From the NCBI GenBank assembly GCA_027579435.1, contig JANBPK010001535.1, positions 1-40,070 of the forward strand: 40,070 bases of DNA, read 5' to 3'. Position numbers and translations under genes: made by a program. Below are positions 22,010-33,595 of this stretch, piece after piece. Within the stretch, counting starts at the first letter, position 1; every line of letters starts with the position of its first letter. A model generated the notes under the pieces. The model saw only the letters and a list, made by a program, of their open reading frames with translations. It did no database searches and was not told where the DNA came from. The DNA comes from Candolleomyces eurysporus (lineage: Eukaryota; Basidiomycota; Agaricomycetes; Agaricales; Psathyrellaceae).

Positions 22010-22275
22010 CTATTCTGGATGTTCGCATATCGCAGAAGAAACGCTCTGTGCGAATCGAGCTTAGAGAACACTCTCTATGCTGTCGTCTGAGTACATTGAC
22101 AGTGTCCATGAAGTCTACTTACGTACGTCGCTCGTGTTCCAATCTTCTTTCCACGCATTGACCGTGTCCTGCGATCGCTCGTTTTCAACAAATCTTGCAA
22201 TCGCACTTCCATTTGCTCCGCCTTCTCACTTTTCAGGCGAACATCAGGGTGCGATGAGGTTCTCGTCGATCTGGT
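22010..22275 (+). pseudogene. Exon relic of a fifth GRDP-like gene
   Basis: 22031-22100 (GAAACGCTCTGTGCGA, then a decayed AGAGAACA stretch) matches exon 6 of copies A and C, where the same words encode KETLCARKLAENL. About 22225-22275 (TTTTCAGGCGAACATCAGGGTGCG) matches the acceptor and start of exon 7. The spacing between the two blocks equals one intron plus part of an exon. The frame is broken by stops, and no other exons are recognisable. It is a degraded remnant of another cluster member. Confidence 0.55.
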
Positions 22276-22673
22276 TGTGAACGGATAGACGCGGAGAGCG
22301 TAGGGGAATGTCACATGGCTCTAAATGAAAGTGTGTTTTGGGTTGGTTTCATCCACTTTTCGGTTCTTCCTTTTTGTCTTTTCAATTTGTGTACCATTAG
22401 CTATTGTGTGATTTCCTTTCTTCGCAGTCCCAATTGTATCCTAACATGTATTCCTATCGGAATGGTGCCATAGACCTTTTTGTTTACATGCCCGCAACAG
22501 ACGCACAACATGGCATCAACCCCTGAAACGCTACCAGCCACCTGCGCAAAGCTGTAAACGGTTTCCGAACGGTTGACTAGAAGCACGGACGCCCACCTGA
22601 AGTGATTCTCATCTAACGCTGATCACAACTATAAACACCCTCGAGAATCGAGCTGTTGAGAAAGACTCTCAAG
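22276..22673 (+). promoter_or_regulatory. Upstream region of GRDP copy B with TATA box
   Basis: Non-coding. TATAAA lies at 22630-22635, 39 bp before the ATG at 22674. Apart from a short AAAGCTGTAAA match, it does not resemble the shared A/C promoter, so B may be controlled differently. Confidence 0.45.
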
Positions 22674-25633
22674 ATGGATGCCTCCTCCCCTAGTACAGAA
22701 CAGCTGCCGGCCTACAGCCGTATCGCCCAAACAGGCTCGACGCCCTTGGATGGAACGAATGATGATGTGCTGTTACCTCGTTACAGCTTTCCAGAGAGGT
22801 TCAAGGTTGGACAAGTCTTCACTGATGGGCCTTTCGTCGACATAGAACAGATCAAAGGCCACTTGGCATTGCTCAATGCGTTCTCGAACTTGAGGACTCA
22901 GGTNGGGGGGGTTGAATCTGAATATTGAAAATGTGCCTGAAGACCAAGAGAAGAGGTGGGCCTGGTTCGTTGGGTTGGCCGTCGAGCGGTACGTTTCCGT
23001 TCCTCCACAGTTGAGTGCAAGGGATTTCTGATACCGATCGCGTAGATTTGATGTATGGGCTCGCGCTCTGAGATCCAAGGACGCGTTGCTGCCATTGGAA
23101 GACACTCTTCCTCCCTTGGACGTGCTCATGGTGAATATCTGCGTCTCCACAGGTCGTTTCACCCCCGATAATTTGCCCCTAGGTCTGGCACTCCTATATG
23201 CTCAATCCTCGGTGCGTTCATTCATCCTGTCATGTTTCACGATTGGTGATTGTGTTTGATCAGGTGGTACACCGAGGATGGTCAGCGGATCTTGGCATGC
23301 AAACCTCTAGCTGAACTAGGCCAGGTCTTTGGCAAGGAGCTCGTACGTCATTCGTCCCAATCTTCTCAATCATTGCTCATCATCCTCCAGCCTCGTCTGG
23401 CATCTCTATTAGACTCGCCTGCGGCGGAAGCTCGAGTCAACGCATTTTATACTCGAGTTGGCCTACCATTCGACCCAATCCAATCTACTTCGGTGAGCCA
23501 CAGCAAGACGATTCTCTGTCCACGATGTCGTGCTAAGATTATCGTTCGTGCGTCACTTCGCTTCTCCTCCGAATGGTGATACTGTGCTAACGACCTTGCC
23601 CTTCAGCCTATATGAAATCAGATGGAACAGGGTACCTCCAATCGCGTTTCCGTGTTTCGTGTCCGAGGGATAGCTGCCCCGTGATCACAAAAGGCACTTT
23701 GTGTGCCCGAAAGCTTGCGGAAAACCTTTCTCGTCAGGGTATGGCGCCTGACTCGTACCTTCCGTATGTCGTCTCCCAATCTTTCGACGTCATTTTGAAA
23801 TTCTCACTATTCTCGTTTACGCAATTCTCTTCGTACCACACCACGTCCTTCTTTCACAGTGGCACCTTCTTCACTGAGTCCAGGGTTGCGGACCAGAAAG
23901 CTGGGAGGTTACTCATCTCGGACGTTGCGCAACGGTACGATGCCGCGCTCCCCGGCAGTAGCACCGGCAACCAAATAGTGACGACCATGAACGTTACGGC
24001 CACTAGCAATTACAACAACAGCCAGATTGCGACGGAAGCAACGGTAGGATGTAATGAGGTGCTTTGCTTGAAGATTTTGCATGGGGCCGATTATAAGTTG
24101 GCCGAGATTAGAGGCCAGTTTAAGATGAATAAGCTGTACGTGCCTTTGCTCGTTCGTTGACGCCCTTGTTTATTTTCGCGGCAACTGACATTTATGATAG
24201 GATAGGAAGGGTCATGAGCGCCCATTCGACTCCTATGATCTACTCCGTCGAGTTATCTGGTGCCGTGAGTCTTTTCCACCTATGGAATCCTAGCTGATCG
24301 TGAAAACGAAGTTGCTGAAATGTATTTCGCCCAGGTCCTCCGCCAAGGTAGTTTTGTACAGAAGATGACGCATCTCGAGTGGACGAAGCCGGGCTTCTTC
24401 GATGCACTTGAAGATGAGGTTGTGCTGCAGCATGCAATCGCTCGCTATCATGCGTGTGTATCTGTCTCAATCCTTCCCATCTGGCTTGATTTCGTCTATA
24501 TTTGGCTTTCTCGTGCTCCCACCTCTTTTTCTCGCCCACTGTGAAGCCGTGGCTTACGATCGTTTCATGAACAGATTTCTCGATTTGCTGTCGTCTTCCC
24601 CCGCGTCTTTCTTCGTGCCAACTTTGGATATTGATCTCGTATGGCATACGCACCAACTCATGAATGCACAGTATGAAGCCGATTGTCAGCATTGTGTTGG
24701 GCGGTTCATTGATCAGTGCGTAATAATGTCTTTTCCCTCCCTCCTCCTTGAGCCCTCTCTTACACTATCACACTCTAATCGCCGACCCACACCTGGTATT
24801 GACTCTGTATTTGTTTATAGCGACGATAAAGTCGACGGCGTCAAATTGAGCTCAGCATTTGATTTGACGTGTAGAGCATGGAATGTTCGTCTTTCTTCTC
24901 ACACCCACTTCGCACTTCACTTATTAGTCGGGAACAGGCTCGATTTGGTACCCCGTACACCTATTGTGGCTGCCCACTTCCCGGCGATACCATCGGACAA
25001 CGACTTTCGCGATTACTTTCCTCCCCCTCCTCATCCTCCTCTTCCTCTGCCGCTGGGACACCCTCACAGCTTTCACCTCTGGGAAATAGACAAGACATGC
25101 TTGCAGCCACCCATGCCAGCGAGCATAACGCTGTCTTGTTTGCGTGTCGAAATAGGAGGACGTTTGACACGGCCAAGATTAGGCACAAGGAGCACGCGAA
25201 AAAGATGGAAAGGAGGGTTAAGCGTGCTGAGAAGGGGAAGTCGGAGAAAGGTTTCAAAGCTTCTGATTCACTCCCGAAAGAGGATGGCTCTGAGCAAGAG
25301 ATGAGCAAAGAAGGACGCGACAAGCGAGAACGCGAGACTAAGGAGAATAACGCGTCTTACTGCGGCTATGGAGCCGCCTTCCTCATGCCCGTCCCCCTTG
25401 TCTATAGCAGCGGAGGGTCTCTAAACGGAGGGTGCGTATCAACGAACCATGGTGTCGTTGATCATGGCGGAGCATGTGGTAATGGACATGGGCAGTGCAG
25501 TGGGGGAGCGTGCAATTCAGGCGGGTGCGGGAACGCCGGGTGCGGAGGGGGATGTGCTGGTGCTGGTGGCGGGTGGACAAGAGGAGGTGGGTGTGGAGGA
25601 GGGGGAGGGTGTGGCGGAGGATGCGGAGGATGA
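22674..25633 (+). CDS. GRDP-like (DUF1399) protein with Gly/Cys-rich tail, copy B
   Basis: Exons: 22674-22988, 23046-23130, 23183-23211, 23264-23342, 23391-23547, 23607-23763, 23860-24135, 24201-24264, 24335-24453, 24575-24715, 24821-24884, 24938-25633. Without the N at 22904 the length is 726 aa. Intron positions match A and C; internal exons of 85, 29, 79, 157, 157, 64, 119, 141 and 64 nt are identical in size to A. The Trp-His motifs (VWHSYMLNPRWY, LDIDLVWHTHQLMNAQY), the CPRCR and CPRDSCP cysteine pairs, YTYCGCPLPGD and ATHASEHNAV are all kept. B is the most diverged of A-C. Exon 7 carries about 24 extra residues rich in Ser, Thr and Asn (STGNQIVTTMNVTATSNYNN), and the linker before the tail is longer. 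The tail is Gly/Cys-rich with GGGCGGG-type repeats. Function unknown. Confidence 0.85.
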
Positions 25634-25934
25634 GGTACAACTGTAGAATTAGAGTTCTGGGAAGACTTGATTCGGCGATCAGTTTCTTCCTGTTTTATCC
25701 CTGTGTCTGTGGNTTTTTTTGTTGACGTGCATTTGTAGGCCTCACTGATGACTTAGGTTTGCTCGGGAACCTCTCGCCTAAATTTTGATTGTACTATAGC
25801 GTTCATCTCGTACAGAAAAATATGATGACTTTACGTGTCCAAACTTATACTCTGGCTGCCCCTGGTATCTCGCTCGTTTGTGTCTCCAAACGGGTGCCAA
25901 AAGTTTCGGTGTCCTGTAAATGGCATCGGAGATT
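25634..25934. other. 3' flank of copy B
   Basis: Non-coding, with a T-run preceded by an N at 25713. Not homologous to the A/C 3' flanks. No gene seen. Confidence 0.4.
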
Positions 25935-27225
25935 TAGAGGAAACATCGCCGTTGAAGGTGGATTATGTAGCCTTTACCGGCGATGGCATCGCGAAGGGCA
26001 GAGATTGCATGCTTCATCGATGTAAAATAAATGATAGGCGGACTGTAGCAGTGGAGGTCAACCCACATCGCCCGACAATTGTGGAAGTTGCCCTCAGCCC
26101 TTCCGCCGTTGGTGATTGGGCCACAGAAGCTAGCAGTCTCCTCACGGTCTTCTTCGAAAGAGGCTATCTGAGCAACACCCTGAAGTCTTTTAGCTTTCTC
26201 AAGAAAAGTCGTTTCTGACTCTTGGCCCTCAGATTTCCATGAATCCTTAACCAGAAACTCATTGCCAGCAGCATCTCAAACTGTCCAGCATATCGTACCA
26301 CGGCCATGAATCGAGTGTCGGTTGAAGACGGGATATGGTTCAACCAAGTGGTGTGCGATCTCATTTCCATTTGCATCCTCTGTGGTGAGGGTGCCACTCT
26401 TCTTCCTGCCATCAGGGCCGGCAACCCATTGAATGGTAGTGTCAAGGCCAAGGAGGTGCTCATCGGGACAGCTGACGCCAAGAATGAGGGGGATGAAGTC
26501 ACCGGGGCGCTCGTTGATATTGATGGTGTATTGGGCACCACTACGGTCAAAGTAGATAAGGCCAGCACAATTTTCCGAGATGACGAAGATTCAAACGAAT
26601 CGACAGTTGGGCTGTCGAATAAACATTTGCCTGAAGACGAAGTTAATTGAAGAAATGGATCTCTAGAGACGGGATAGCAGGCCTTGAGTAAATTGCGACC
26701 TGGGGTACGTGACTGGAGAGAGTGGTACCACAGATCTTTGTCAAGCTCCATTCCGAGACAGGAAGTAGAGTTGGAGTATTTAAAACCAGGATCGATCATG
26801 GGTGTCCGATGAGGAAATTCGAAAGAGGGGCCGTTGGCCTGGAAAACTGGATCCGGCGAAGAGGAGTGATTAGTTGCCAGATTCTCCTCACGATAAAGCG
26901 GCTTCCCGGAGGACACGAGGGTCTTTCAATTCAAAGAGTCATGGAAGTAAGAGATTATTTCGTTAGCTATGGTCTCCAGCGGGATATACATGTTTTCCTC
27001 TTTGTTCCCTCTTCCGAGGGATCTCCCACACTCCTTTCTTGTAGAGCTTGGTCTTCCTCAGAAAATTCTTGATTTTATCTTCCTCGGAAAGATGCTCATA
27101 CTCGGCCAAGGAGTGCTCGATAGTCGTAGCGGGATGTCGTTGGACTTGCAGATTTCGGCCACGATGACCTATTTCTGTGCAGCAAGTGTGGAAGCTTGAG
27201 TGGCGTTCTGCGTTGAGGCCGCCAT
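25935..27225 (-). pseudogene. FunK1-type fungal protein kinase, N-terminal half, decayed
   Basis: Read on the minus strand from ATG 27225-27223: MAASTQNATQASTLAAQK, LAEYEHLSEEDKIKNFL, NMYIPLETIANEIISYFHD, PQVAIYSR, FRQMFIRQPN, FVISENCAGLIYFDRSGAQY, GDFIPLILGVSCPDEHLLGL, then RHSIHGRG, NEFLVKDSWKSEG and ALRDAIAG. The order and wording (DRSGAQYT, a LxLDT-IQW block, RGRGT, the lysine in LVKDSW) are those of the FunK1 family, a basidiomycete-expanded protein kinase group. The frame is broken by stops at 27171-27169, 26928-26926, 26593-26591 and 26278-26276 and by frame changes near 27110 and 26650. Similarity fades before the catalytic HRD loop, so the kinase C-lobe is missing. Two of the stops fit CGA to TGA changes. 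It is a dead, truncated copy. Confidence 0.8.
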
Positions 27226-30093
27226 TGGTGTATGAGACAGGAGAAGTCGTGTTTAAAGGGGGGAGGTAGGGTTGGCAGGTGCAGCAGTCCCGGGCCCTGT
27301 GATTGGCTCTGTAATAGCAGCCCCTTTGAAGCGGGAGGAGAATATAATAGAATAGGGCCATGGGCAGGAGGCTGAGTGGTGATTTCTAGCACTGGCTTGA
27401 ACCCCAAGACTGGTGGTGCGAACACGTTGCTCGAGATTGGACTCGCCTCGAGTTCGACAACCTCTACGAGAGTCAGTAGCGGAAGAACCTTGAGCTTTAT
27501 CGGGAGCGGCCTCTTGCGCTGCAGGCGAGAGGAACAGCGAGTTGTGCGAGATGAGATCATTGCGAGGTCAGGCTGGAAATGGCGGCGAGTGTCGTTGGAA
27601 GTGAAGAAGCAGCGTACAGAGCACAAAGAGAGCGCGTCCCTAACATCGACAGTCCTCTGAAGAGGGAGGCATTCAGACGCGGTCGTTGAATTCCAAATCC
27701 GAACATCAATTCGGCCGGCATGTGATCGCGAACCTCCGGAAGCCTCCAAGTATGGATGTTTCTCCGGCCTGTCACGCCACGATGGTTTGTCACGTCACAC
27801 CTCGTAGAATTCGCCTCCCTTTCGAAGCTCAGCTGGTCCACTCTTAACCGTCGTTCTTGGGGTACTAAGACCAACACGAGTGCCCACGCCCACCAGCGAA
27901 ATCTGGCTCCACTGGGAGTGAGTTGCGTTTTCTGAAAGGTCCCGCTTGCGGTGGAAGATTGACCGACTTCCTTATGGAACGAAGGGGAGAATGTTCGATG
28001 GACCAGCATACAAGTGGGAACTAATGTCCCCAAATAGCGGCCGTCGCGGCCGAGCCAGCCTCTAGGGTTATTGTCTGCTCAGCTGTCCGCTTGACTCAAG
28101 GCAAGCCATTCATCGGGTTCCACTTCATACAAGGCTGGACAATTCAATAGCGGAGCTGCGTCAAGCCTCATGTAGCGACTTTAAATGAATGAAGTGTAGG
28201 CGTCCGATACCTTACCGATTGTCATGCTTCGACTTCCACCCTCTCAGTCGTCCTCACGTCTGGTTGATCCTCGACACACATGAAGGATCTTACTTTGCCA
28301 GGTGCTGGACCTGTCCTCAACCCTCCCTTCGCGCTGATTTACCACGCACCCTAGGTCCTCGGAGCACCGACACTGAAGACGCGTATAGTAACTTGTGGGT
28401 GCATAGCTTTGCTCATATCGAGATTCCATTGAGCATGACGTCGTACTAATCGTTGTATAGATTCCCATCGAAGGCGGACTTTCGACCGCGATCGTCGAAC
28501 TCCTCAAATGTCCGAATAGTGAAAGTGAAAGTCTGATCCAGGGAGGAAGTGAGGAGGTTCCTGATTCGACTCGCCACTCTCCTTTGTATGTTGCAAGGGC
28601 GATGATACTTGTGTACTAGCACCACAAAGCACACCTCAAACCACCGTACGGCTCACTGATGCTATTTTTCCACCCAGATACAGCTGACCGTCCGCATTAA
28701 AAGTTTCGATGCGAAGTCCTATGTGGACGCGATAAGGCCTACCAGTGGTATCCGGTCGACGGTCCATTCGAGATCTCGAAGGTACATGGCCTGTTACCTG
28801 TACATGTCCTGTGAGGCAACGTTCTGATAGATGATTCCGTTTCAAGCTAACTCACTTCCATCGTCTCCTTCGTTGGACAGAAGAGGACATTTATTCTTAA
28901 AAGAAGTTAGAACATCGCCGTGCATTGCCAGAGGTAGTTCGGAGCCTCGTGGAGACGCATATTGGTAGTGTCACGGCTGGAAGCTACGGTGAGTGGGAAC
29001 CATGACCGTCTTAGAAGTAAGACAGGATGGAACCCTCATATTCATGATCTAAATGCGGCTATTCGTTTCCCGGACAGTAACTCGGATACAACTGAGATTC
29101 GAAACTACGATGTTCTGGTTCAGGCCATGTCTGACGTAGTCGGTCCCCTTAAGTATGTTTCATGCTTGCTCCGAGTGATATGTGAGGCTTAGAACGCCGC
29201 AAAGGTCATACTTGGATCATACCAGACCGAGAACCACTGGCCCCGCACCAACCCTGGTACTAATTAATTCACAACCGTCAACCTTCACCTTCTTCTTCTC
29301 ACCGTCCCTCGCGTCCTTGTTGCCCTCACAAAACTCCATTTTGGGTACGAGATCGATCACCCTAACACTGGCGCTATCCGTGTCGAGTCGTTCCCGCAAA
29401 ATATTTGCAGGGAATGTTTCATCTGCAATGCAAAACCTGGCTCGCGACGATGAGCATAACTTTGGAACTAACTGGATTGCCATCGAGGAACCGGGTGGCA
29501 GAGCGGAGTGTTCAAATCTCTCGATGCCAGGCCATGAGGTCCGACCTGGAGCCTCGATCATCGCGTCAGCTTTGCCGAACCTTTCGAAGATGATCCTCCA
29601 ATGGTATTCGTCGCTTCCAACATGTTTGACATTTTAGGAGTGTAGAAGGTTTGTAAACCTAGGAGACCTGCCGCTGTGAGTTGCGACTAGGTAAACCGAC
29701 TCCTTTGTTCGGAGCTAAATTTTCGTCCGAAACTAGCGTGAAGAGGTACGCAAGGGGCCACGACGCAGAGTCCTATCCCGAAAGGCACATTTCCACATAT
29801 CCCAAGGTCTTCAAGCTGTGGACGTTGGTGCTGCGGCGCAGTAGGCGACATAACGCGTTGTGGGAAAGAGTTTGTCAACGCGCCTGCGTTTTCGTTTCCA
29901 ACGGCGGCCTGGCAGACAATATTGGTTTTTTGATATGCATCCACCACATACCCACCTGCTGTTCAAAGCTGTAAATGAGCTGTAGACAAGTTGACAGGTA
30001 CCAACCGACTCCTATCAGTCTGCTCGCACGTTTATCCAGCAAGGCCATGCCATCTGACCATACTGACTTGCCATATCCAGTTTTCTGCAGATG
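27226..30093. other. Decayed intergenic region between the FunK1 relic and copy C
   Basis: Both strands carry open frames of 60-217 codons that overlap each other and show no family motif I recognise (for example 28189-28449 +, 28962-29192 + and 29182-29637 +). The opposite-strand frame at 29561-29217 is equally open. The patchy coding-like composition suggests remnants of dead genes. From about 29845 the sequence becomes homologous to the promoter of copy A and is the upstream region of copy C. Confidence 0.4.
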
Positions 30094-30100
30094 TATATAA
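30094..30100 (+). promoter_or_regulatory. TATA box of GRDP copy C
   Basis: TATATAA lies 30 bp before the ATG at 30130, inside a promoter block shared with copy A. Confidence 0.5.
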
Positions 30101-30129
30101 GACTGGCCAGGTCAGTGCAATAGCAAGAC

Positions 30130-33085
30130 ATGGCCACCAAAGAGCAGCTACCAGCCTACACTGCGACTCCCCAACCTGGCTTGACTCCAGCGGATGGAGG
30201 TGACGATGCACTGTTGCCTCAATACACCTTTCCAACGAAGTTCAAGGTTGGGGGGGGTCTTTACTGATGGACTTTTGGTCAACATCGATCAGATAAAGGG
30301 GCACTTGACGCTGCTCAACGCGTTCTCGAACTTAAAGACAGAAGTGGAGGAACTGGGGTCCGTTAGCATTCGCGATATGCCAGAGGACCGAGAGAAAAGA
30401 TGGGCTTGGTTCGTTGGGTTGGCAGCCGAACGGTGCGTTTAATTATTGGGGCATTCATATCTCGAGCTTGAGATGCTGATAGAGACCGGATAGATTCGAC
30501 CTATGGGCTCGCTCCCTGCAGTCCAAGGACGCGTTGCAACCTCTGGAAGACGTCCTTCCGCCCTTGGACGTGCTCATGGTGGGTACTACCGTCATCGTTG
30601 CGTTGGTTTGCTCACTGATAAACACCATCCAGGTTTGGCACTCTTACATGCTAAACCCTCGGTAAGTTCGTTGTCTCTCGCAACAAGTGACCGAAAAATT
30701 GACGTATTGTGGCCAGCTGGTACACCGAGGACAGCCAACGAATCCTAGCATGCAAACCTCTCGTTGACCTTGGCCAGGTGCTCGGAAAGGAACTGGTATA
30801 TACACTCTCTACCTCAACGCCTCAATATCAGCTCACATCGCTTCAGCCGCATTTACCCGCTCTTTTAGACTCTTCCCCTTCCGAAGCGAGAGTCACCACG
30901 TTCTACACTCGAGTCGGTGTGCCCTTCGACCCCTTCCAAGCTGCTTCTGTAAGCTTGACGAAGAAGATCTCGTGCCCCAAATGCCGCGCTAGCATTGTCG
31001 TCCGTACGTATCGCCTGTTCATCTCGACTGGGGCGTTTGAACTGAAATTTTTGCTTCGCGGTCAGCGTATATGAATGATTCTGGATCAGGATACTTGCAA
31101 GCCAATTTCTCTGCTTCGTGTCCGGCGCCAAGCGAGTGTCCACTTATCACAAAGGAAACGCTCTGTGCGAGGAAACTTGCGGAGAACTTGTCCCGTCAGG
31201 GTATGGGGCCTGATTCGTACCCCCCGTACGTTACCTATCCTCTGCTGCATGATCTTTTTATTACGACTTTATTCAATACCCTCCTCTTTCTTTGGTTCTC
31301 AGAGGCACCCTCTTCACCGAATCCCGAGCGGCAGACCAGAAAGCCGGAATGGAGCTCCTCAAAAAGATGAGGCAGAAGTATAAAGTCAAGACGAAAAGTC
31401 AGACAACGCAAGACGAATCGACGGCTAATGAGGACTTGTGTTTGAATATCTTGGAAGGGGCTAACTTCAAGTTGGATGAGATTAGGGGTCACATTGGGAG
31501 ATGCAAGCTGTGAGTCGACCGTTCTTCCACCCAGTCTCGTTTTCCTATCTCCGCTTTCCCATTCCCCCAGAACGATGACCGGTTCGCCTTTCTATCCTAC
31601 ATCTTTAATTTACTTTGTTCGGTCATGTGCGATCTTCTACTGACACGCCTCTCTCGTTCCTTTCCACCCTTTCATACAGGCTAGGAAGAATTATGAGCGC
31701 TCATTCTACTCCTATGATCTACTCTGTCGAGTTAGTTGGAGCGGTAAGTTCATTCCTCTCTTTCCTTCTTTCTTTCTACCTTCCTTCCATTGACATCCTG
31801 ACTATGTAGGTTCTACGCCAAGGCGGCTTCGTACAGAAGATGGCCCACCTGGATTGGACGAAGCCTGGGTTTTTTAATCGTTCTGAGGACGAGGTAGTTT
31901 TGCAGCATGCGATTGCTAGGTACCATGCGTACGTATTTGCTTTGGTGATTTCGCGGGGTCTTTCATTTTGCCTTCGTTTTTAATTGCTTCTGCCCTTCAT
32001 CCTCATTTACTTCACTTTCGATTCCGACTTCTCATTTCTTCACCGACCAACCATTATTCCCTCCCTCGCCGACGTACCTGATATCTTGGCTTACAATCGT
32101 ATCGTGAATAGGTTCCTCGACCTGATGTCATCGTCCCCAGCCTCGTTCTTCGTGCCTACTCTAGATATAGATCTCGTTTGGCACACGCATCAGCTCATGA
32201 ACGCAAAGTACGAAGAAGATTGTAAGTTGTACGTTGGAAGGTTCATTGATCAGTGCGTATCTCATGCTTCGCTGTAACCTTGATCTTTGAGGTGTCACTC
32301 CACCCACTCATCAATGCTAATTTCTCTCTCTTTCTAGTGACGACAAAGTCGACGGTCTGAGGCTTAGTTCGGCCTTTGATTTGACGTGTCGAGCTTGGAA
32401 GGTTCGTTCGTTTTTTCTTCATTGTCCGTCCGCGAATTCAAACCCAAAACAACACCGAACCTTTAGGACCGATTTAGCACTCCATACACCCACTGCGGCT
32501 GCCCACCACCGGGCGACACTATCGGCCAACGCCTTTCCCGATTCCTCTCTTCAGGCTCATCCGATTCAACCGACGCCGACGGAACCCAGTCTCAGCTCTC
32601 CCCTCCTGGCANCCCGACAAGACATGCTAGCTGCCACACACGCCAGCGAGCACAACGCCGTCATATTCACAAGCCGGAATACGAAAGCTCTCGAATCGGC
32701 GAAAACGAGGCACCGCGAACATGCGAGGAGGATGGAAAGGAGGGTTGAAAGAGAGCGGGCGAAGGAGCTCAAAGCGATCGAGAAAGGACTCTCTAAGGAA
32801 GAACGTGAAAGGAGAGAGAAGGAAAGAGAGCGGGATTCGTACTATTGTGGTTACGGACAACCGTTCATTATGCCTGTACCGCTCTATTATGGAGGCGGTG
32901 GCGGTGGTGGGTGTGTGTCTACGACCCATGGTGTTGTTGACCATTCAGGTGCTTGTGGGAATGGAAGCGGGGTGTGTGGTGGCGGAGGGTGTAGTTCGGG
33001 TGGATGCGGTGGAGGATGTGGAGGTGGAGGTGGCGGTGGGGGATGCGGTGGTGGTGGTGGTGGTGGTGGATGCGGTGGGGGTTGA
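30130..33085 (+). CDS. GRDP-like (DUF1399) protein with Gly/Cys-rich tail, copy C
   Basis: Exons: 30130-30432, 30494-30578, 30633-30661, 30717-30795, 30847-31003, 31066-31225, 31303-31509, 31680-31743, 31810-31928, 32112-32252, 32338-32401, 32467-33085. The frame needs one base removed from the G8 run at 30250-30257 (sibling A reads GGAGTGGTC there) and the N at 32612 ignored; this gives 674 aa. C is the closest relative of A throughout, including flanks. It keeps FTDGLLVNIDQIKGHL, VWHSYMLNPRWY, ISCPKCR, LDIDLVWHTHQLMNAKY and FIDHDD, YTHCGCPPPGD and ATHASEHNAV. Its Gly/Cys tail begins with a GGGGGGC run and ends GGCGGG. It lies 5' of the ferroportin gene, 510 bp away and in the same orientation. 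Inference: C is in the older position and A is the derived copy. Confidence 0.85.
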
Positions 33086-33595
33086 GTCGCTAATTCCATT
33101 TTTATTGGGTCATTTGTTTCTCCTGCTGTTACCCCTGGTTGGCCATATCTACATTTGTAGTATCCCTGAATAACGAACTTGTTGGTGTTTTAGCGATTGC
33201 TAAGATGAACATGATAAAATTTTATAGCTGAATTCGACGATCGGCAGTCTTTTATTGACTGAATTTCATTACCAAACTTTGCACGACGAACGCGCGGACA
33301 CATCCGGTAATCGAAAGTAACATAAACGCCGCATGCAAGTGGTCATTAATTCAGAGGCTTTGCTTGCTTGTGTCAGTGCCTCGACTGAGATCTTCGACGT
33401 AGACCTCTCTTAGCTTTTGACCACCATCGTCACTCTTTGGGCCAAGTTGATACCCGCAGAATAGTCTAGCGAGAAATTCAGATAATTTTTTCCAGCCGGA
33501 ATCCCGATCTAGTTCCTTGGAGGCCGTATTTCATCCGGCGCTGATCCGGCCGCTGGACAAATCGAACGACTTGTCGAACCCGTTGTATCTTGGAC
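33086..33595. other. 3' flank of copy C and upstream region of ferroportin
   Basis: 33190-33470 is homologous to the flank of copy A (20830-21130). The rest precedes the ferroportin ATG at 33596. No TATA box is obvious, and no gene is seen. Confidence 0.5.

Noticed and set aside
26164..26916. 250-codon minus-strand open frame as an intact gene
   Set aside because: The FunK1 conserved text runs in another frame of the same strand and crosses stops; this frame is open only by chance.
27096..27749. 217-codon minus-strand open frame
   Set aside because: No recognisable motif, and the FunK1 start at 27225 lies inside it in a different frame.
28962..29637. Gene or gene pair on the + strand
   Set aside because: Frames overlap open frames on the opposite strand, no splice structure joins them, and no motif is recognisable.
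32887..33099. Proline/histidine-rich minus-strand frame (70 codons)
   Set aside because: It is the reverse complement of the Gly/Cys repeat of copy C; GGTGG repeats read backwards give CCACC, hence Pro/His.
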